From Halodesulfovibrio sp. (GTDB lineage Bacteria; Desulfobacterota; Desulfovibrionia; Desulfovibrionales; Desulfovibrionaceae): a DNA stretch of 64,000 nt. The stretch's first letter is position 1, and the number at the start of each line of letters is the position of its first letter. Below, piece after piece: positions 41,780 through 51,666 of the stretch. The stretch spans positions 113,109 through 177,108 of the forward strand of contig NZ_JAOARI010000024.1 of the NCBI RefSeq assembly GCF_025210605.1, written 5' to 3'. Below the pieces are notes generated by a model. The model was not told the origin of the DNA. It made no database searches and saw nothing but the letters and a program-made list of their open reading frames with translations. The position numbers and the translations under genes were made by a program.

Positions 41780-41832
41780 ATGATCCAGAATCTCCGCCGG
41801 TAATGAACACTTGGATCAGGGCAGGAAGAGCA

Positions 41833-43509
41833 ATGCAAGAAATGACCGGCGCTGAATGTACGGTTCGTCTTTTAGAACGGCAGGGTATTACTACTGTTGC
41901 AGGTATTCCGGGTGGAACTAATCTGCCGTTGTATGATGCATTATCACGTAGTGAAAAAATTACGCATATTCTTGCTCGCCACGAGCAGGGAGCAGGCTTT
42001 ATAGCGCAGGGAATGGCACGGACAACAGGCAAGCCTGCGGTGTGTCTGGCAACTTCCGGTCCCGGTGCTACCAATCTTTTAACCGCCATAGCTGATGCCA
42101 AGCTGGATTCTGTTCCGCTTGTATGCATTACAGGGCAGGTTCCAACTCCACTTATCGGTACGGATGCTTTTCAGGAAGTAGATACGTACGGTATGTCTAT
42201 TCCTGTTACAAAACATAACTTTCTTGTACGCTCTGCCGGAGAGTTGCTTACGGTAATTCCCGAAGCATTCAGGATCGCAGCTTCTGGTAGACCGGGACCA
42301 GTTCTTATTGATATCCCGCGCGATGTGCAGATGGAAGAGATCGCATTTGATGCGTTTCCTGAGCCAGCCATTGCGGATGCCCCGCCTGTTGTTTCTGATG
42401 ATGAAATTACCAAAGCAGCACAGATGATTAATAGCGCTGCCCGACCTGTTTTGTGGGTTGGTGGTGGTGTGGTTGCAGCAAAAGCGGACGCTATTTGTAA
42501 AAAAATTGCGGAAACTGCTTCCATGCCTGTGACAATGACACTGATGGGGCTTAGCGCTGTTCCTCGCGATCATACATTAAATATCGGTATGCTTGGGATG
42601 CATGCAGAGCGCTACACCAATATGGCAATGGAAGGCTGTGATTTGATTGTTGCTGCGGGTGTACGATTTGATGACCGTGCTACAGGTAAGGTTAATGAAT
42701 TTTGCCCTAACGCCAAAGTTATTCATATTGATATTGACCATTGCGAGTTGGATAAGCTTAGGTCTGTAAGTCTTGGGATTCTTGGAGATATTCAGGATGT
42801 ATTCTCAAGGTTACTTCCGAAGCTGGAAGCCAAGCCGCGGACAGAATGGGTTGGATATATTAAAGCTCTTAAAACGGCTTTTCCTCCACATGCACCACAG
42901 GACAGCGGTTTTGATTCCCCGCAAAAATTTATACGCCTTGTGGGTGAATTGTCGGATGATTCTACTATTGTAACCACTGATGTTGGTAAGCATCAGATGT
43001 GGACTGCCCAAAGCTACCCTTTCACAGCGGGCAGCCAGTGGCTTACTTCCGGTGGCTTAGGCACTATGGGATTCGGTTTACCCGTTGCAATTGGTGCGGC
43101 TCTTGCGGAGCCTGACAGAAAGGTGCTTTGTTTTAGTGGTGACGGCAGTATTTTGATGAATATGCAGGAGCTTGCCACAGCAGTAGAGCACAATGTTAAT
43201 GTTACCGTTGTTCTGCTTAACAATCAGTGCCTTGGATTGGTACATCAGCAACAGGAATTGTTTTTTGACGGGAATGTTTTTTCCTCTGAATATCCTGTAG
43301 CGCTTGATTATGTGACTATCCTGCGTGGTTTTGGCTGGCATGTATGCGATCTTGCGGAAGATTGTAACGAAGACATTTTGGCGCAGGCGCTAGCAACAAA
43401 CGGTCCTTGCCTTATTCATATGCCAGTAAGCAGAGAGGAAAAAGTTTTGCCAATGGTTCCTCCGGGAGCAGCAAACAGGGTAATGATTGGAGGAGATACA
43501 AATGGCTAG
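41833..43509 (+). CDS. ilvB: Acetolactate synthase large subunit
   Basis: This 558-residue thiamine diphosphate enzyme makes acetolactate for valine, leucine and isoleucine synthesis. Visible are [16 protein letters not shown], the catalytic Glu in [18 protein letters not shown], the middle FAD/substrate region ([13 protein letters not shown]), and the ThDP motif beginning [19 protein letters not shown] and ending in NN. The frame is open further upstream into the leader, but the ATG at 41833 has AGGA six bases before it and gives the usual length. The last 8 bases overlap the small subunit gene. Regulation by valine-linked attenuation is expected from the leader. Confidence 0.95.
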   Translation: MQEMTGAECTVRLLERQGITTVAGIPGGTNLPLYDALSRSEKITHILARHEQGAGFIAQGMARTTGKPAVCLATSGPGATNLLTAIADAKLDSVPLVCITGQVPTPLIGTDAFQEVDTYGMSIPVTKHNFLVRSAGELLTVIPEAFRIAASGRPGPVLIDIPRDVQMEEIAFDAFPEPAIADAPPVVSDDEITKAAQMINSAARPVLWVGGGVVAAKADAICKKIAETASMPVTMTLMGLSAVPRDHTLNIGMLGMHAERYTNMAMEGCDLIVAAGVRFDDRATGKVNEFCPNAKVIHIDIDHCELDKLRSVSLGILGDIQDVFSRLLPKLEAKPRTEWVGYIKALKTAFPPHAPQDSGFDSPQKFIRLVGELSDDSTIVTTDVGKHQMWTAQSYPFTAGSQWLTSGGLGTMGFGLPVAIGAALAEPDRKVLCFSGDGSILMNMQELATAVEHNVNVTVVLLNNQCLGLVHQQQELFFDGNVFSSEYPVALDYVTILRGFGWHVCDLAEDCNEDILAQALATNGPCLIHMPVSREEKVLPMVPPGAANRVMIGGDTNG

Positions 43510-43801
43510 TCATCCACGTACTGTTCTTGATATTTTGGTAAATAACCATGCGGGGGTCATGGCGCATGTTACTGGGCTTTTTTCGCGCCGTGCATTTAAC
43601 GTAGAGGCTATTTTGTGTCTTCCGGTAGTGGATAGCTCAACGAGTCGAATATGGTTGCTCGTGAATGAAGATGGCAGGCTAGAACAAATGATGCGGCAAA
43701 TGCGCAAGCTTCAGGATGTATATGAAGTAAATGCATGCGCTGAATATACACAAGTGTTCACAGACTTACATTCTGTCATGAATACTGATTCAGAAATATA
43801 G
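43502..43801 (+). CDS. ilvN: Acetolactate synthase small (regulatory) subunit
   Basis: This 99-residue ACT-domain protein activates IlvB and normally gives valine feedback. The sequence has [20 protein letters not shown], the N-H-x-G-V-x-x-x-x-x-G-L-F pattern of the ACT effector site, and [14 protein letters not shown]. It is the short form, as in enteric IlvN, without the C-terminal half of IlvH. The ATG at 43502 has GGAGGAG upstream and overlaps the ilvB end, so the two are coupled. Confidence 0.93.
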   Translation: MASHPRTVLDILVNNHAGVMAHVTGLFSRRAFNVEAILCLPVVDSSTSRIWLLVNEDGRLEQMMRQMRKLQDVYEVNACAEYTQVFTDLHSVMNTDSEI

Positions 43802-44006
43802 CTGTTAGAAGTTGTACGCTTTTCATTTTCGGTTAGATACAGAGGTGATTGATCTACTTGTGATAGATTACCTTTCTAGCTTTTGAGTTCTGCGTGCATT
43901 GATTACATACCATCCTATCTTTTTTTGAGAGAAAAAATTGTAAGCATTTTCTATTTTTGAAAATACTATTGTTCAGATGTTGCACCAAAAAGCATAGGGA
44001 CATTAA

Positions 44007-44045
44007 AATTCCGTGTATGAGAACCATCATATACGGAATTTTGTT
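44007..44045 (+). terminator. Terminator of ilvBN
   Basis: A 14-bp stem (44007-44020 with 44027-44040, one G-U pair) has a 6-base loop and ends in a T-rich tail. The rest of the 43802-44139 gap shows no gene. Confidence 0.85.
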
Positions 44046-44139
44046 GTATTGTGACCTGCCAGAACGAAAGCTTATGTTTGCCGAAGTTTGAGAACTTGGG
44101 TACATATCTCTCGATGCATTTTTACGTTCGGAGTATTTC

Positions 44140-46233
44140 ATGCGAATAGGATCTAAGCTCGCTGCAGGATATGTACTGTTGCTGGGGTTGATGGGGACAC
44201 TTGTTTTTTTGGGGATTGATGGCGAACAGCGTTTATCGGAAAATTATGATACGTTGGCACGGCTTTCCCGTTTAGAAAGCAGCATTACAATGATACACAA
44301 GACTGCGCTTGCTGGTGCAGGGCATGATGTATTGCTGGAACTTAGCGATGAGCTTGCAAAAGAGCTTAAAGAAGTTAATTCAACAAAAGGCTCAAATGAA
44401 GCAGCCATAATACGCCGTGCGGAACTTGCAAATATGGCGTATAAGGAAAAATTAGGGGCACTTAAATCCTTATATTCTGGGATCAATCGTTATACAGAGC
44501 TTGCAAAAGAAAATGTAAATAACATTGCCGAAGATGTAGAGCGCATCGCAGCGATTCTTGCAGATCAACGTGTTCCTTTGCTCAGTGCTTCGTCATTGGA
44601 TGCTCAACGTAAACGAGATGAGCGTCTTGCCGCAATGCAGAAGAGCGTTCAAAATTTGCAGGTTACGTTGCGACTGATGGAAACATCTACTAAAAAAAGT
44701 GATTATGATACTGCGAAAAATGATGCAGGACTGCTATTGGAGAGTTGTATTGCGTTACGCACAAGTCTTCAGGCTACAGACCTGCTTGTACTCGATAGAG
44801 CAACTGTCGCAGTTAAAAATTTAAATGCAGATTTCATTCAGCTTGGGCAGCTGTATAATAGAATTTTTGAAGTTAATTCGAGCACAAAATCTGGTCTTTC
44901 CGACGTAAAAGTTGCAGTGAAACAACTCGCAGATGCCCAGCGGGATACATTGTCATTTATCCGTGAATCCTCCATCCTGCCTGCAGTAGCAATTATTGCC
45001 AGCGCAGTGATTGTTGCACTTATTTTTTATCTGATAATCCTGCGTGCTTCAGGAGGCTTTATTGCCCGTGTTGAGCAGGCTGTACATGGATTGACTACAG
45101 GGGAGATGCCTCCGTCTTCCGGTAAGGCATTTGGCAATTCTCATTTGGAAAGTGCATTGCTGGCTGCGTGGAGCAAGGTTGCTGAACAGGCAAAAGCCTT
45201 GGAGCAAATCGCGGAAGGAAAGTCTGTTGTTGATCTGGAAAATAAACTCGGACTAGATGCCGTAAGCCGTGCAATTAATGATGTTGAAAATACACGGCGT
45301 GAGATGGAGCAAACCCTGCGTGACTGTCTCGAATCCGTGAATCAGCCTGCAACTGGTTCTGCATCCGAGATGTTGCAAACGCTGAAAACGTGCGTGTACG
45401 ATTCGTATACGTCTCTTGCAACTGTAACGGAAAAAATTCAGCATCTGGGACGCTCCGGTACGGCATTGGAAAAAGGGCTAAGCAAGGCAGCCTCGCACAG
45501 TGAGCAGGCTTTTTCAACATTGCATAAAGGTAAGTCTTTCAGTGAAATGGCTTCGGCTGTTTCGGCAGCTGTCGATGGTGCTGCTGCACCCGCAAATGAT
45601 TCTAGCAATACTGTTGCGGAGCTTAAAGGGCAGTTCAATGAGATTGAGCGCGCTATAAAAGTAATGGGCTGGCAGGTAGGAAGTTACGAAGACGTTGCGC
45701 GTAACCTTGAAACATTGGCTATCAATGTTAATGTTGAGGCTGCGCGTGTTGGAGCAGATACAACTGCAATGGGGACGATTGTTGAAGAAATCCGTGCCCT
45801 GTGTGCAAAATGCCGCCATGCTGCGGAAGCAAGTGATAACGGAAAAACGCTTAGCTCCCGAGCTCTTGATAGAGTTTTTGGCGCATTAGATTTGCTCGAA
45901 AGTAAAAAGCCTTCTTCGGTTTCAGCAGTAGATGGGGATGCACTTAAGCGTGCTGCACAAGTGTTGGGACAGTTGGAAAGCGTTGAGCTTGCGCTGACTG
46001 CTATCTTCACCAAAGCCACCGTATCTTGTTCTGAATTTGTGAATGAAGCGGAAGCCCTTGTTTCAGTTGTTGAAAATGCATCAGAGACTTCTGCTAAATT
46101 GTCTGAAGAGCTTGCAGAAACTGCCGCTGAGGATGTTGCAAAAGCTGTGGCTGAAGATAGTCCTATTGTGCTGACAGAACAAGTTACAACATTTGATGAT
46201 GGTGTAACCGAGCTTCCAAAGCTCGATTTGTAA
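44140..46233 (+). CDS. Membrane chemoreceptor-like protein with degenerate signalling domain
   Basis: This 697-residue protein has an N-terminal membrane helix (about 8-26), a long helical periplasmic region (27-278) and a second membrane helix (VAIIASAVIVALIFYLIIL, about 280-300). The cytoplasmic part is coiled coil with a region at about 530-565 (TLAINVNVEAARVGAD, then VEEIRALCAKC) that matches the tip of methyl-accepting chemotaxis proteins. Only EAAR and nearby residues are kept; the NLLALNA and later contact residues for CheA/CheW are changed. Probably an MCP relative that lost standard kinase coupling. A heptosyltransferase gene follows by 58 bases. Confidence 0.7.
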   Translation: MRIGSKLAAGYVLLLGLMGTLVFLGIDGEQRLSENYDTLARLSRLESSITMIHKTALAGAGHDVLLELSDELAKELKEVNSTKGSNEAAIIRRAELANMAYKEKLGALKSLYSGINRYTELAKENVNNIAEDVERIAAILADQRVPLLSASSLDAQRKRDERLAAMQKSVQNLQVTLRLMETSTKKSDYDTAKNDAGLLLESCIALRTSLQATDLLVLDRATVAVKNLNADFIQLGQLYNRIFEVNSSTKSGLSDVKVAVKQLADAQRDTLSFIRESSILPAVAIIASAVIVALIFYLIILRASGGFIARVEQAVHGLTTGEMPPSSGKAFGNSHLESALLAAWSKVAEQAKALEQIAEGKSVVDLENKLGLDAVSRAINDVENTRREMEQTLRDCLESVNQPATGSASEMLQTLKTCVYDSYTSLATVTEKIQHLGRSGTALEKGLSKAASHSEQAFSTLHKGKSFSEMASAVSAAVDGAAAPANDSSNTVAELKGQFNEIERAIKVMGWQVGSYEDVARNLETLAINVNVEAARVGADTTAMGTIVEEIRALCAKCRHAAEASDNGKTLSSRALDRVFGALDLLESKKPSSVSAVDGDALKRAAQVLGQLESVELALTAIFTKATVSCSEFVNEAEALVSVVENASETSAKLSEELAETAAEDVAKAVAEDSPIVLTEQVTTFDDGVTELPKLDL

Positions 46234-46291
46234 TAGAAAACGTAGATGGTTAGGATGTGGTTTACAGGAATATATATGGTAGAGCTTGAAG

Positions 46292-47296
46292 ATGAATGTA
46301 CCGAATAACTGGGTAGTCATGCGACTGAGTGCACTAGGCGACGTAGTGCTCACAACAGGCGTGTTGACGTATCTGCATAACAAATACGGATGGCGTTTTA
46401 CCTTTCTTACATTGGAACCTTGGGCAGCTGTATTGAAAGGGCATCCGGCAATTGATTCCATAATTCCTATTAAAAAAGAGCAGTTGCGCTCTGGGAAAGA
46501 ATACACCTTTTTTAAGCAACTTGCAGAAGAACATGAAGGCAAAGGACTGCTTGATCTGCACGGAACCATGCGTTCCAGATTTCTTTCGTTGTGTTGGAAA
46601 GGAGCAGTGCGCCGCTATCCGAAGTTTTCGATACAGCGTAGATTATTTCTACAGACTGGTGGAAAACTCGGTGGAGAAAAATTACTGCAATATAACGTTC
46701 CACAACGGTACGCGCTGGCAGTGGAAGAAGTTGCTCCTACTCGGCTTGAATTACTTCCACAGCTATTCTTATCTCAGGAAGAGTTGCAAAAGGGGCAGTT
46801 GCTTTGCGAGCAAGCCGCAGGTGGCAAGCCTATTGTAGCCTTACATCCGTTTTCAACGCATCCTAACAAAGCATGGTTTAGCGAATCATGGAGAATGCTC
46901 GCTGCAAAGCTTGTTGATTCAGGAGCACACGTAATTGTCATTGGGGTCGGCAATTCACCGGTACCTGAAGGAAAGGGAGTGACAAACTTAACTGGAAGAA
47001 CCAGCATCCGTGAGACTTGCGCTGTTCTGAAGTACGCCAAAGCGTTGGTTACTGGTGATTCTGGACCTATGCATCTTGCCAGTGGTGTGCAGACGCCTGT
47101 AGTCGCGCTATTTGGTCCTACCCACAGGGCTTGGGGATTCTTTCCGGAAGGGGTGTCCGACATCGTGGTTGAAGCTGATGAAGAATGCAGACCTTGTTCT
47201 CTTCATGGGAAAAAAGTTTGTGATAAAGATCAGGCGTGTATGCAATCAATAGAACCACAACGAGTCTTACAAAGTGTCCTTTCACTGCTTTCATAA
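46292..47296 (+). CDS. Family 9 glycosyltransferase (ADP-heptose:LPS heptosyltransferase type)
   Basis: This 334-residue GT-B enzyme adds heptose to the lipopolysaccharide core. The N-terminus reads NWVVMRLSALGDVVLTTGVL, the usual RxSALGD motif. The middle has GLLDLHGTMRSR, and the C-terminal donor site has ALHPFSTHPNKAW, VTGDSGPMHLASGVQTPVVA and LFGPTHRAWGFFP. The Asp in RLSALGD is the catalytic base in this family. Start: ATG 46292, with an in-frame TTG two codons upstream as alternative. Near the end are four Cys (CRPCSLHGKKVC, then C), as in other LPS members. Which heptose step it performs is not clear. Confidence 0.92.
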   Translation: MNVPNNWVVMRLSALGDVVLTTGVLTYLHNKYGWRFTFLTLEPWAAVLKGHPAIDSIIPIKKEQLRSGKEYTFFKQLAEEHEGKGLLDLHGTMRSRFLSLCWKGAVRRYPKFSIQRRLFLQTGGKLGGEKLLQYNVPQRYALAVEEVAPTRLELLPQLFLSQEELQKGQLLCEQAAGGKPIVALHPFSTHPNKAWFSESWRMLAAKLVDSGAHVIVIGVGNSPVPEGKGVTNLTGRTSIRETCAVLKYAKALVTGDSGPMHLASGVQTPVVALFGPTHRAWGFFPEGVSDIVVEADEECRPCSLHGKKVCDKDQACMQSIEPQRVLQSVLSLLS

Positions 47297-47468
47297 TGTT
47301 ATTCTACTTTTGCAGGCATGATTTTTATTTATTTCAATAGGGGTTTAAAAAAAAGGATGAATCGATTAAGACTCATCTGGTTTTAATGAAAAATTGTTTT
47401 TTGTAGTAGCTGAAGATTCAGTTTAGCAAGAGTGCGTTTGTGAGAGTAGTGATAATAGGGGATGCTTC

Positions 47469-49094
47469 ATGGCAGTCACAGGCAACACGATGAATTGTCT
47501 TTTGGTACTTGAACATGATGCTGAGGCTGTGTTGGGCAGCATCAGGCATCTGTTGGATGAAAAAAAATATAGTGTGCGACAAATTGGAGCATCTATAGAA
47601 CAGTTGCTCGCTGTCTACAGGGGGGATCCACGTTCAGTTTTTGTGGCTAATGTGGATTGTGACAGTACAGTACACTTTCTTAATCAGATGGCACAAAGCG
47701 AGGCTTGTTCGCATTTGCCGATTATTTGTTGCTCTGCAACCTTCAAAAAGGCTGAGTTTTACCGAGAACAGCTTTTTCAGCCCTTTGCCTATCTTCCTCT
47801 TCCTTGTCCTGATGTGATGTTTGAATGCACACTGGAATCGGCATACAACTATAGTGCTGTGCAAGTCCGACATAGTTGTGCTGTGGAAAAATATACACTT
47901 ATCGCGCAAAATATTTCAGAAAGTGTCGTCTTTTTGGATACATCATGGCGTATTGATTTTGCGAACGAGCATTTGAAACAGTTATTGGGTTGTAGTGCCC
48001 CTTTGCAAGGGGAGCATATACAAACTTTCCTTGATACAGAAACGGTTGCCCGACTTGAGTCTGTATGCAGCAAGCTGGGTGAAAATTCGAAACAAAGCTT
48101 TCAGGGCTATGTGATTACCTCCGAAGATGAAATGGTGCCTGTATGGTTTGCTGTAAGTGAGGTTGCCGGTTGTGAAAATCTGCTTTGTGTAATGACAAAC
48201 CTTGAAGAAAACTTGCAAGCGGAAGCTGCGTTGCGAGAGGCTGAGGCGAAGTATCGTGCTTTGTATCAGAATGCAGCTGAAGGCATGTTCCGCATTGAAG
48301 AGACTGGAAGAATTATAGAGGCAAACGCAGCTTTTAATAAAATTTTTGGATTTGAAATTTCTGACTGGGCAACAGTACCTACAAGTTACAATCTTTCTGA
48401 GCGGTTTGTAACTTCGACTGATTTTATTAAACTGATGGAACAGGTGCAATCTGTTGGGCGTCAGTCAAAATTTAATGCTCAGTTGATGCGTTCGGATGGG
48501 ACACCTATATGGGGAGAGATTTCTGCTCAGTGGAGTGTTGATCCTAAAAATCAAATTCCGTATGTGGAAGGTATCTTATCAGATGTAACTGAGCGGCGGC
48601 GTGTTGAATTGGACTTGCAGCATAGAGCAACTCGTGATTGCCTGACGGGTGTTTTTAGCAGACTTTCATTTACAGAAAAGTTGCATTCAATTTTTGCAAG
48701 TGCTTGCTACGAGAATACGCGGTTTGCTGTTTTGTATCTTGATTTGAATGATTTTAAAAACGTGAATGATACCTACGGACACCATTCCGGCGATATTGTT
48801 ATTAAAGAGCTTGTTGGTCGGATAGCAACTCAGATTCGGGAACGTGATGTTTTCGGGCGTATTGGTGGTGACGAGTTTTGTATTGTGCTCGAAGATATAC
48901 GCTCAACCAAGGATGTGGATGCAGTTGTGGATAAAGTCCGAAGCGTTGCTGATGCTCCCGTTCGAATAAACGAAGAGCATTCAGTCAGTGTTGGATTAAG
49001 TGTCGGTGCTGCTATTTTTCCAGAAGATGGCGATTCTCCGGAAGTCTTACTGCAACGGGCAGACAAGGCTATGTATCAGGAAAAGCGCAGCTAA
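47469..49094 (+). CDS. Diguanylate cyclase with pseudo-receiver and PAS domains
   Basis: This 541-residue protein would make cyclic di-GMP. Residues 1-130 look like a receiver fold (LLVLEHDAEAVLGSIRHLL, then VFVANVDCDSTVHFLNQM) without the usual phospho-Asp/Lys set. Two PAS domains follow (about 140-250 and 258-375, with RALYQNAAEGMFRIEETGRI). The C-terminal domain has the active site GRIGGDEFCIVLED near residue 466 and an inhibitory-site RERD exactly five residues before GGDEF, so product inhibition is likely. There is no membrane helix, so it is cytoplasmic. Preceded by a 170-base intergenic region without a recognised riboswitch. Confidence 0.92.
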   Translation: MAVTGNTMNCLLVLEHDAEAVLGSIRHLLDEKKYSVRQIGASIEQLLAVYRGDPRSVFVANVDCDSTVHFLNQMAQSEACSHLPIICCSATFKKAEFYREQLFQPFAYLPLPCPDVMFECTLESAYNYSAVQVRHSCAVEKYTLIAQNISESVVFLDTSWRIDFANEHLKQLLGCSAPLQGEHIQTFLDTETVARLESVCSKLGENSKQSFQGYVITSEDEMVPVWFAVSEVAGCENLLCVMTNLEENLQAEAALREAEAKYRALYQNAAEGMFRIEETGRIIEANAAFNKIFGFEISDWATVPTSYNLSERFVTSTDFIKLMEQVQSVGRQSKFNAQLMRSDGTPIWGEISAQWSVDPKNQIPYVEGILSDVTERRRVELDLQHRATRDCLTGVFSRLSFTEKLHSIFASACYENTRFAVLYLDLNDFKNVNDTYGHHSGDIVIKELVGRIATQIRERDVFGRIGGDEFCIVLEDIRSTKDVDAVVDKVRSVADAPVRINEEHSVSVGLSVGAAIFPEDGDSPEVLLQRADKAMYQEKRS

Positions 49095-49118
49095 CCGGTG
49101 AGATCTTCGCCTCCTGCA

Positions 49119-49802
49119 TCAGGAGCAGTTTTGAGCATCGCCCCAGCATTCTGTAATAATATCGGCATAGTCATGCATGATTTTATGAACGCTGTCAGGA
49201 ACTAGGTACGAAATGTCACGATCCTGCATCCACCGTTCTCGAATAAGTGTGGCGGAAACGTCAATGCGTGGCTGTTGCAGGAAGTAGATGCTGTGATCTC
49301 CTACAGTATATCCAGCTGTAATGTTGTCTGCGGGAGCGAGTGCGGTATGTTCCGGCCAATATTGTGGGCAGAGTGTATTGAATTGTTTCTCGTCGGCATC
49401 AGAGCGTGCCAGTACGATGATGTTCGTATGCTCAATAAGCTCTAAGCCTCTATGCCAGTCTGCGAGCGTAGGTAAATCGATTGACCCCATAATAAAAAAC
49501 AGCTCGCAATCCCCTTCTTTTTTTTTGTAGTCTTGAAGAGTGTCGTATGTGTACGAAGGACCGGAGCGTTCTGCTTCTAATTCATTCACACGAAAGTCAG
49601 GATAGCGGTTGATTGCAGCACGAATCATACGATTGCGTAGCTCAAAAGACAGCAGTCCATTTTCTTTTTTATGCGGCGGTGTGGCGCATGGTACAAAGTC
49701 GATGCGGTCAAGATTAAATGCTTCCTGAACTTCTACCGCAGGGCGAATATGCATAATGTGAGTGGGGTTAAATGTTCCCCCGAGAATAGCAATACGTTTC
49801 AT
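49119..49802 (-). CDS. nadD: Nicotinate-nucleotide adenylyltransferase
   Basis: NadD joins nicotinate mononucleotide and ATP in NAD synthesis. This 227-residue protein begins with IAILGGTFNPTHIMHIRPAV, the GGxFxPxHxxH nucleotidyltransferase motif, has VPCATPPHKK and ends with the ISYLVP region after RIDVSATLIRERW, where the family usually has ISSTxIR. Here SATLIRE is a mild variation. Convergent with the GGDEF gene; proA lies upstream in the same direction, separated by a strong terminator. The start ATG has a weak ribosome site. Confidence 0.93.
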   Translation of the reverse strand: MKRIAILGGTFNPTHIMHIRPAVEVQEAFNLDRIDFVPCATPPHKKENGLLSFELRNRMIRAAINRYPDFRVNELEAERSGPSYTYDTLQDYKKKEGDCELFFIMGSIDLPTLADWHRGLELIEHTNIIVLARSDADEKQFNTLCPQYWPEHTALAPADNITAGYTVGDHSIYFLQQPRIDVSATLIRERWMQDRDISYLVPDSVHKIMHDYADIITECWGDAQNCS

Positions 49803-49980
49803 AATTAGCTTATCTTGTTTAATGTTATGGGGATATGCTTATTAATGTATGTGAGACTATACCATGTGATACTGTGCACTGCCAAAGGAAAAAAGGACAA
49901 ATTCCTATTAGTTACGAAATGGTTAGCTGCTGTCGTAGATAGTGGTATACTGTACGATTAGATGGTCATTAATGGCTTTG

Positions 49981-50027
49981 GTAATAAAAAAAGGATGAAG
50001 CAACATGCTTCATCCTTTTTTTATTAC
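49981..50027. terminator. Long perfect bidirectional terminator after proA
   Basis: 22 bases (49981-50002) are perfectly mirrored at 50006-50027 around a three-base loop. The stem includes an A run and a T run on opposite ends. It ends the minus-strand proA transcript 15 bases past the stop. Confidence 0.93.
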
Positions 50028-50041
50028 GTATCGATTGGAGT

Positions 50042-51304
50042 TTATTGGCGAACTTGACCTTGACCAAAAATGACGAATTTAGTCGTAGTGAGTTCTGTTA
50101 CGCCCATTGGGCCGTATGAATGCAGTTTAGATGTGCTGATGCCGATCTCTGCTCCGAGTCCAAGCTGTCCACCATCATTGAAGCGGGTAGAGGCGTTTAC
50201 GGAAACACATGACGCATCAACTTCGCGCATGAACTTCATCGCGCGCGTGTAGTCTTGTGTGCAAATAATTTCTGTATGGTTGGAACCATGGTCGGCAATG
50301 TAGTCTTGTGCCTCTTGCATGGAATCGACAATTTTTACTAGAAGAATAAGGTCGTGGTATTCTGTTCCTGGATCAGCTTCAGTCATAGCGACTGCATGCT
50401 TGCCGAGCAATGGGAAAGAGGTAGGGCAAGCACGGAATTCTACAGAGCGCTGTTCACCCAACTCTTCAGCTACCATAGGCAAAAATTCTTCGGCAATGTC
50501 TTTGTGAACAAGCAAGCCTTCCAAAGCGTTACAAACACCCGGACGCTGAGTTTTACCATTGATAATGATATCAAGTGCTTCAGTCAGGTTCGCACTTTTA
50601 TCAATAAATGCATGACAAACCCCTTTGTAGTGTTTCAATACCGGCATTGTCGCCAGTTCTACAACAGTACGGATAAGGGTTTCGCCTCCGCGAGGAATTA
50701 TGACGTCAATGTGTTCGTCAAGCTTGCACATTGCTTTGATCGCTTCACGATCTGTAGTCGGAATAACCTGCACACATTCTTTTGGCAGTCCGGCATATTC
50801 AAGAGCTTCATGAAGAAGCTTTGCAAGGGCAATGTTGGAATTGATTGCCTCGGAGCCACCACGGAGGATGATTGCATTGCCTGCTTTCAAGCAAAGAATA
50901 CCGGAGTCAATGGTAACATTCGGACGGGATTCGTAGATCATAGCAATTACGCCGAGTGGAATCCGCATTTTACCTACCAGCATACCATTAGGACGCTGCC
51001 ACTGCGTTTCAATTGCACCAACGGGGTCATCCATGTCGGCAATAAATTCACAAGCGCTAGCCATTTCGGCAATAATTGCCGGAGTAAGACGCAAGCGATT
51101 GAGTCGAGGGGCATCAAGACCCTTTTCTTCTGCTTTGGCAATATCAATTTCGTTTGCAGCAGTAATCTGGTCTTGCTTTTCAGTAATAAGCTCAGCAAGG
51201 CGTTTTAGTGCTTTTGACTTCATTTCCGGACTGGCAGCAGTAAGTTTGCGCGCAGCAACGGATGCTTTTTGTCCCATCTCTTCTAACAGTTGATAAGTAT
51301 CCAT
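50042..51304 (-). CDS. proA: Gamma-glutamyl phosphate reductase
   Basis: ProA reduces gamma-glutamyl phosphate to the semialdehyde in proline synthesis. This 420-residue aldehyde dehydrogenase relative has IPLGVIAMIYESRPNVTID, LKAGNAIILRGGSEAI, VIIPRGGETLI and the catalytic Cys in QRPGVCNALEGLLV; near the end is SVNASTRFNDGGQLGLGAEIGISTSK (family signature). Length is normal. No proB lies nearby. The start at 51304 is preceded on the minus strand by GGAGGACAT, a good ribosome site. Confidence 0.95.
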   Translation of the reverse strand: MDTYQLLEEMGQKASVAARKLTAASPEMKSKALKRLAELITEKQDQITAANEIDIAKAEEKGLDAPRLNRLRLTPAIIAEMASACEFIADMDDPVGAIETQWQRPNGMLVGKMRIPLGVIAMIYESRPNVTIDSGILCLKAGNAIILRGGSEAINSNIALAKLLHEALEYAGLPKECVQVIPTTDREAIKAMCKLDEHIDVIIPRGGETLIRTVVELATMPVLKHYKGVCHAFIDKSANLTEALDIIINGKTQRPGVCNALEGLLVHKDIAEEFLPMVAEELGEQRSVEFRACPTSFPLLGKHAVAMTEADPGTEYHDLILLVKIVDSMQEAQDYIADHGSNHTEIICTQDYTRAMKFMREVDASCVSVNASTRFNDGGQLGLGAEIGISTSKLHSYGPMGVTELTTTKFVIFGQGQVRQ

Positions 51305-51567
51305 ATGTCCTCCGGCTAGGTATCGGAAAAAGCCTGTAACAGTGGGGCTTACCGAATGATATGTGATTTGCGCAGGTCAGCACGCAAGGAATTTTCAACG
51401 ATGTTCTCTAGCAGTTGTTTCGGTACATTGAATCAATTGCTTTTACCGTAATTTTTAGAAATACCTTTTTGAAGTGTAAACTGCAAGAGACTCACAGGTA
51501 AGTACAGGCAAAATAGGCAATGCATTATATTTAAATAATGGTGCATAAAATATGAGACAAAGTACGA

Positions 51568-51622
51568 TGTGACGGTATAACATACAATATATTTTGACAA
51601 TTTCGTCACATGGTTTTACAAA
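51568..51622 (+). promoter_or_regulatory. Promoter with inverted TGTGACG/CGTCACA arms
   Basis: TTGACA (51594-51599), a 17-base spacer and TACAAA (51617-51622) lie upstream of the TPR gene. TGTGACG (51568-51574) and CGTCACA (51604-51610) flank the -35 box; they could bind a CRP-family or similar regulator. The same half-site core recurs upstream of ssrA. The rest of the 51305-51666 gap holds no gene. Confidence 0.5.
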
Positions 51623-51666
51623 AAATTGTTTTCAAATGGATACTGAGAACACGTTTAGGAGCGAAC

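Noticed and set aside
50354..51208. Plus-strand open frame of 284 codons
   Set aside because: Antisense shadow of proA, no motifs and no ribosome site.
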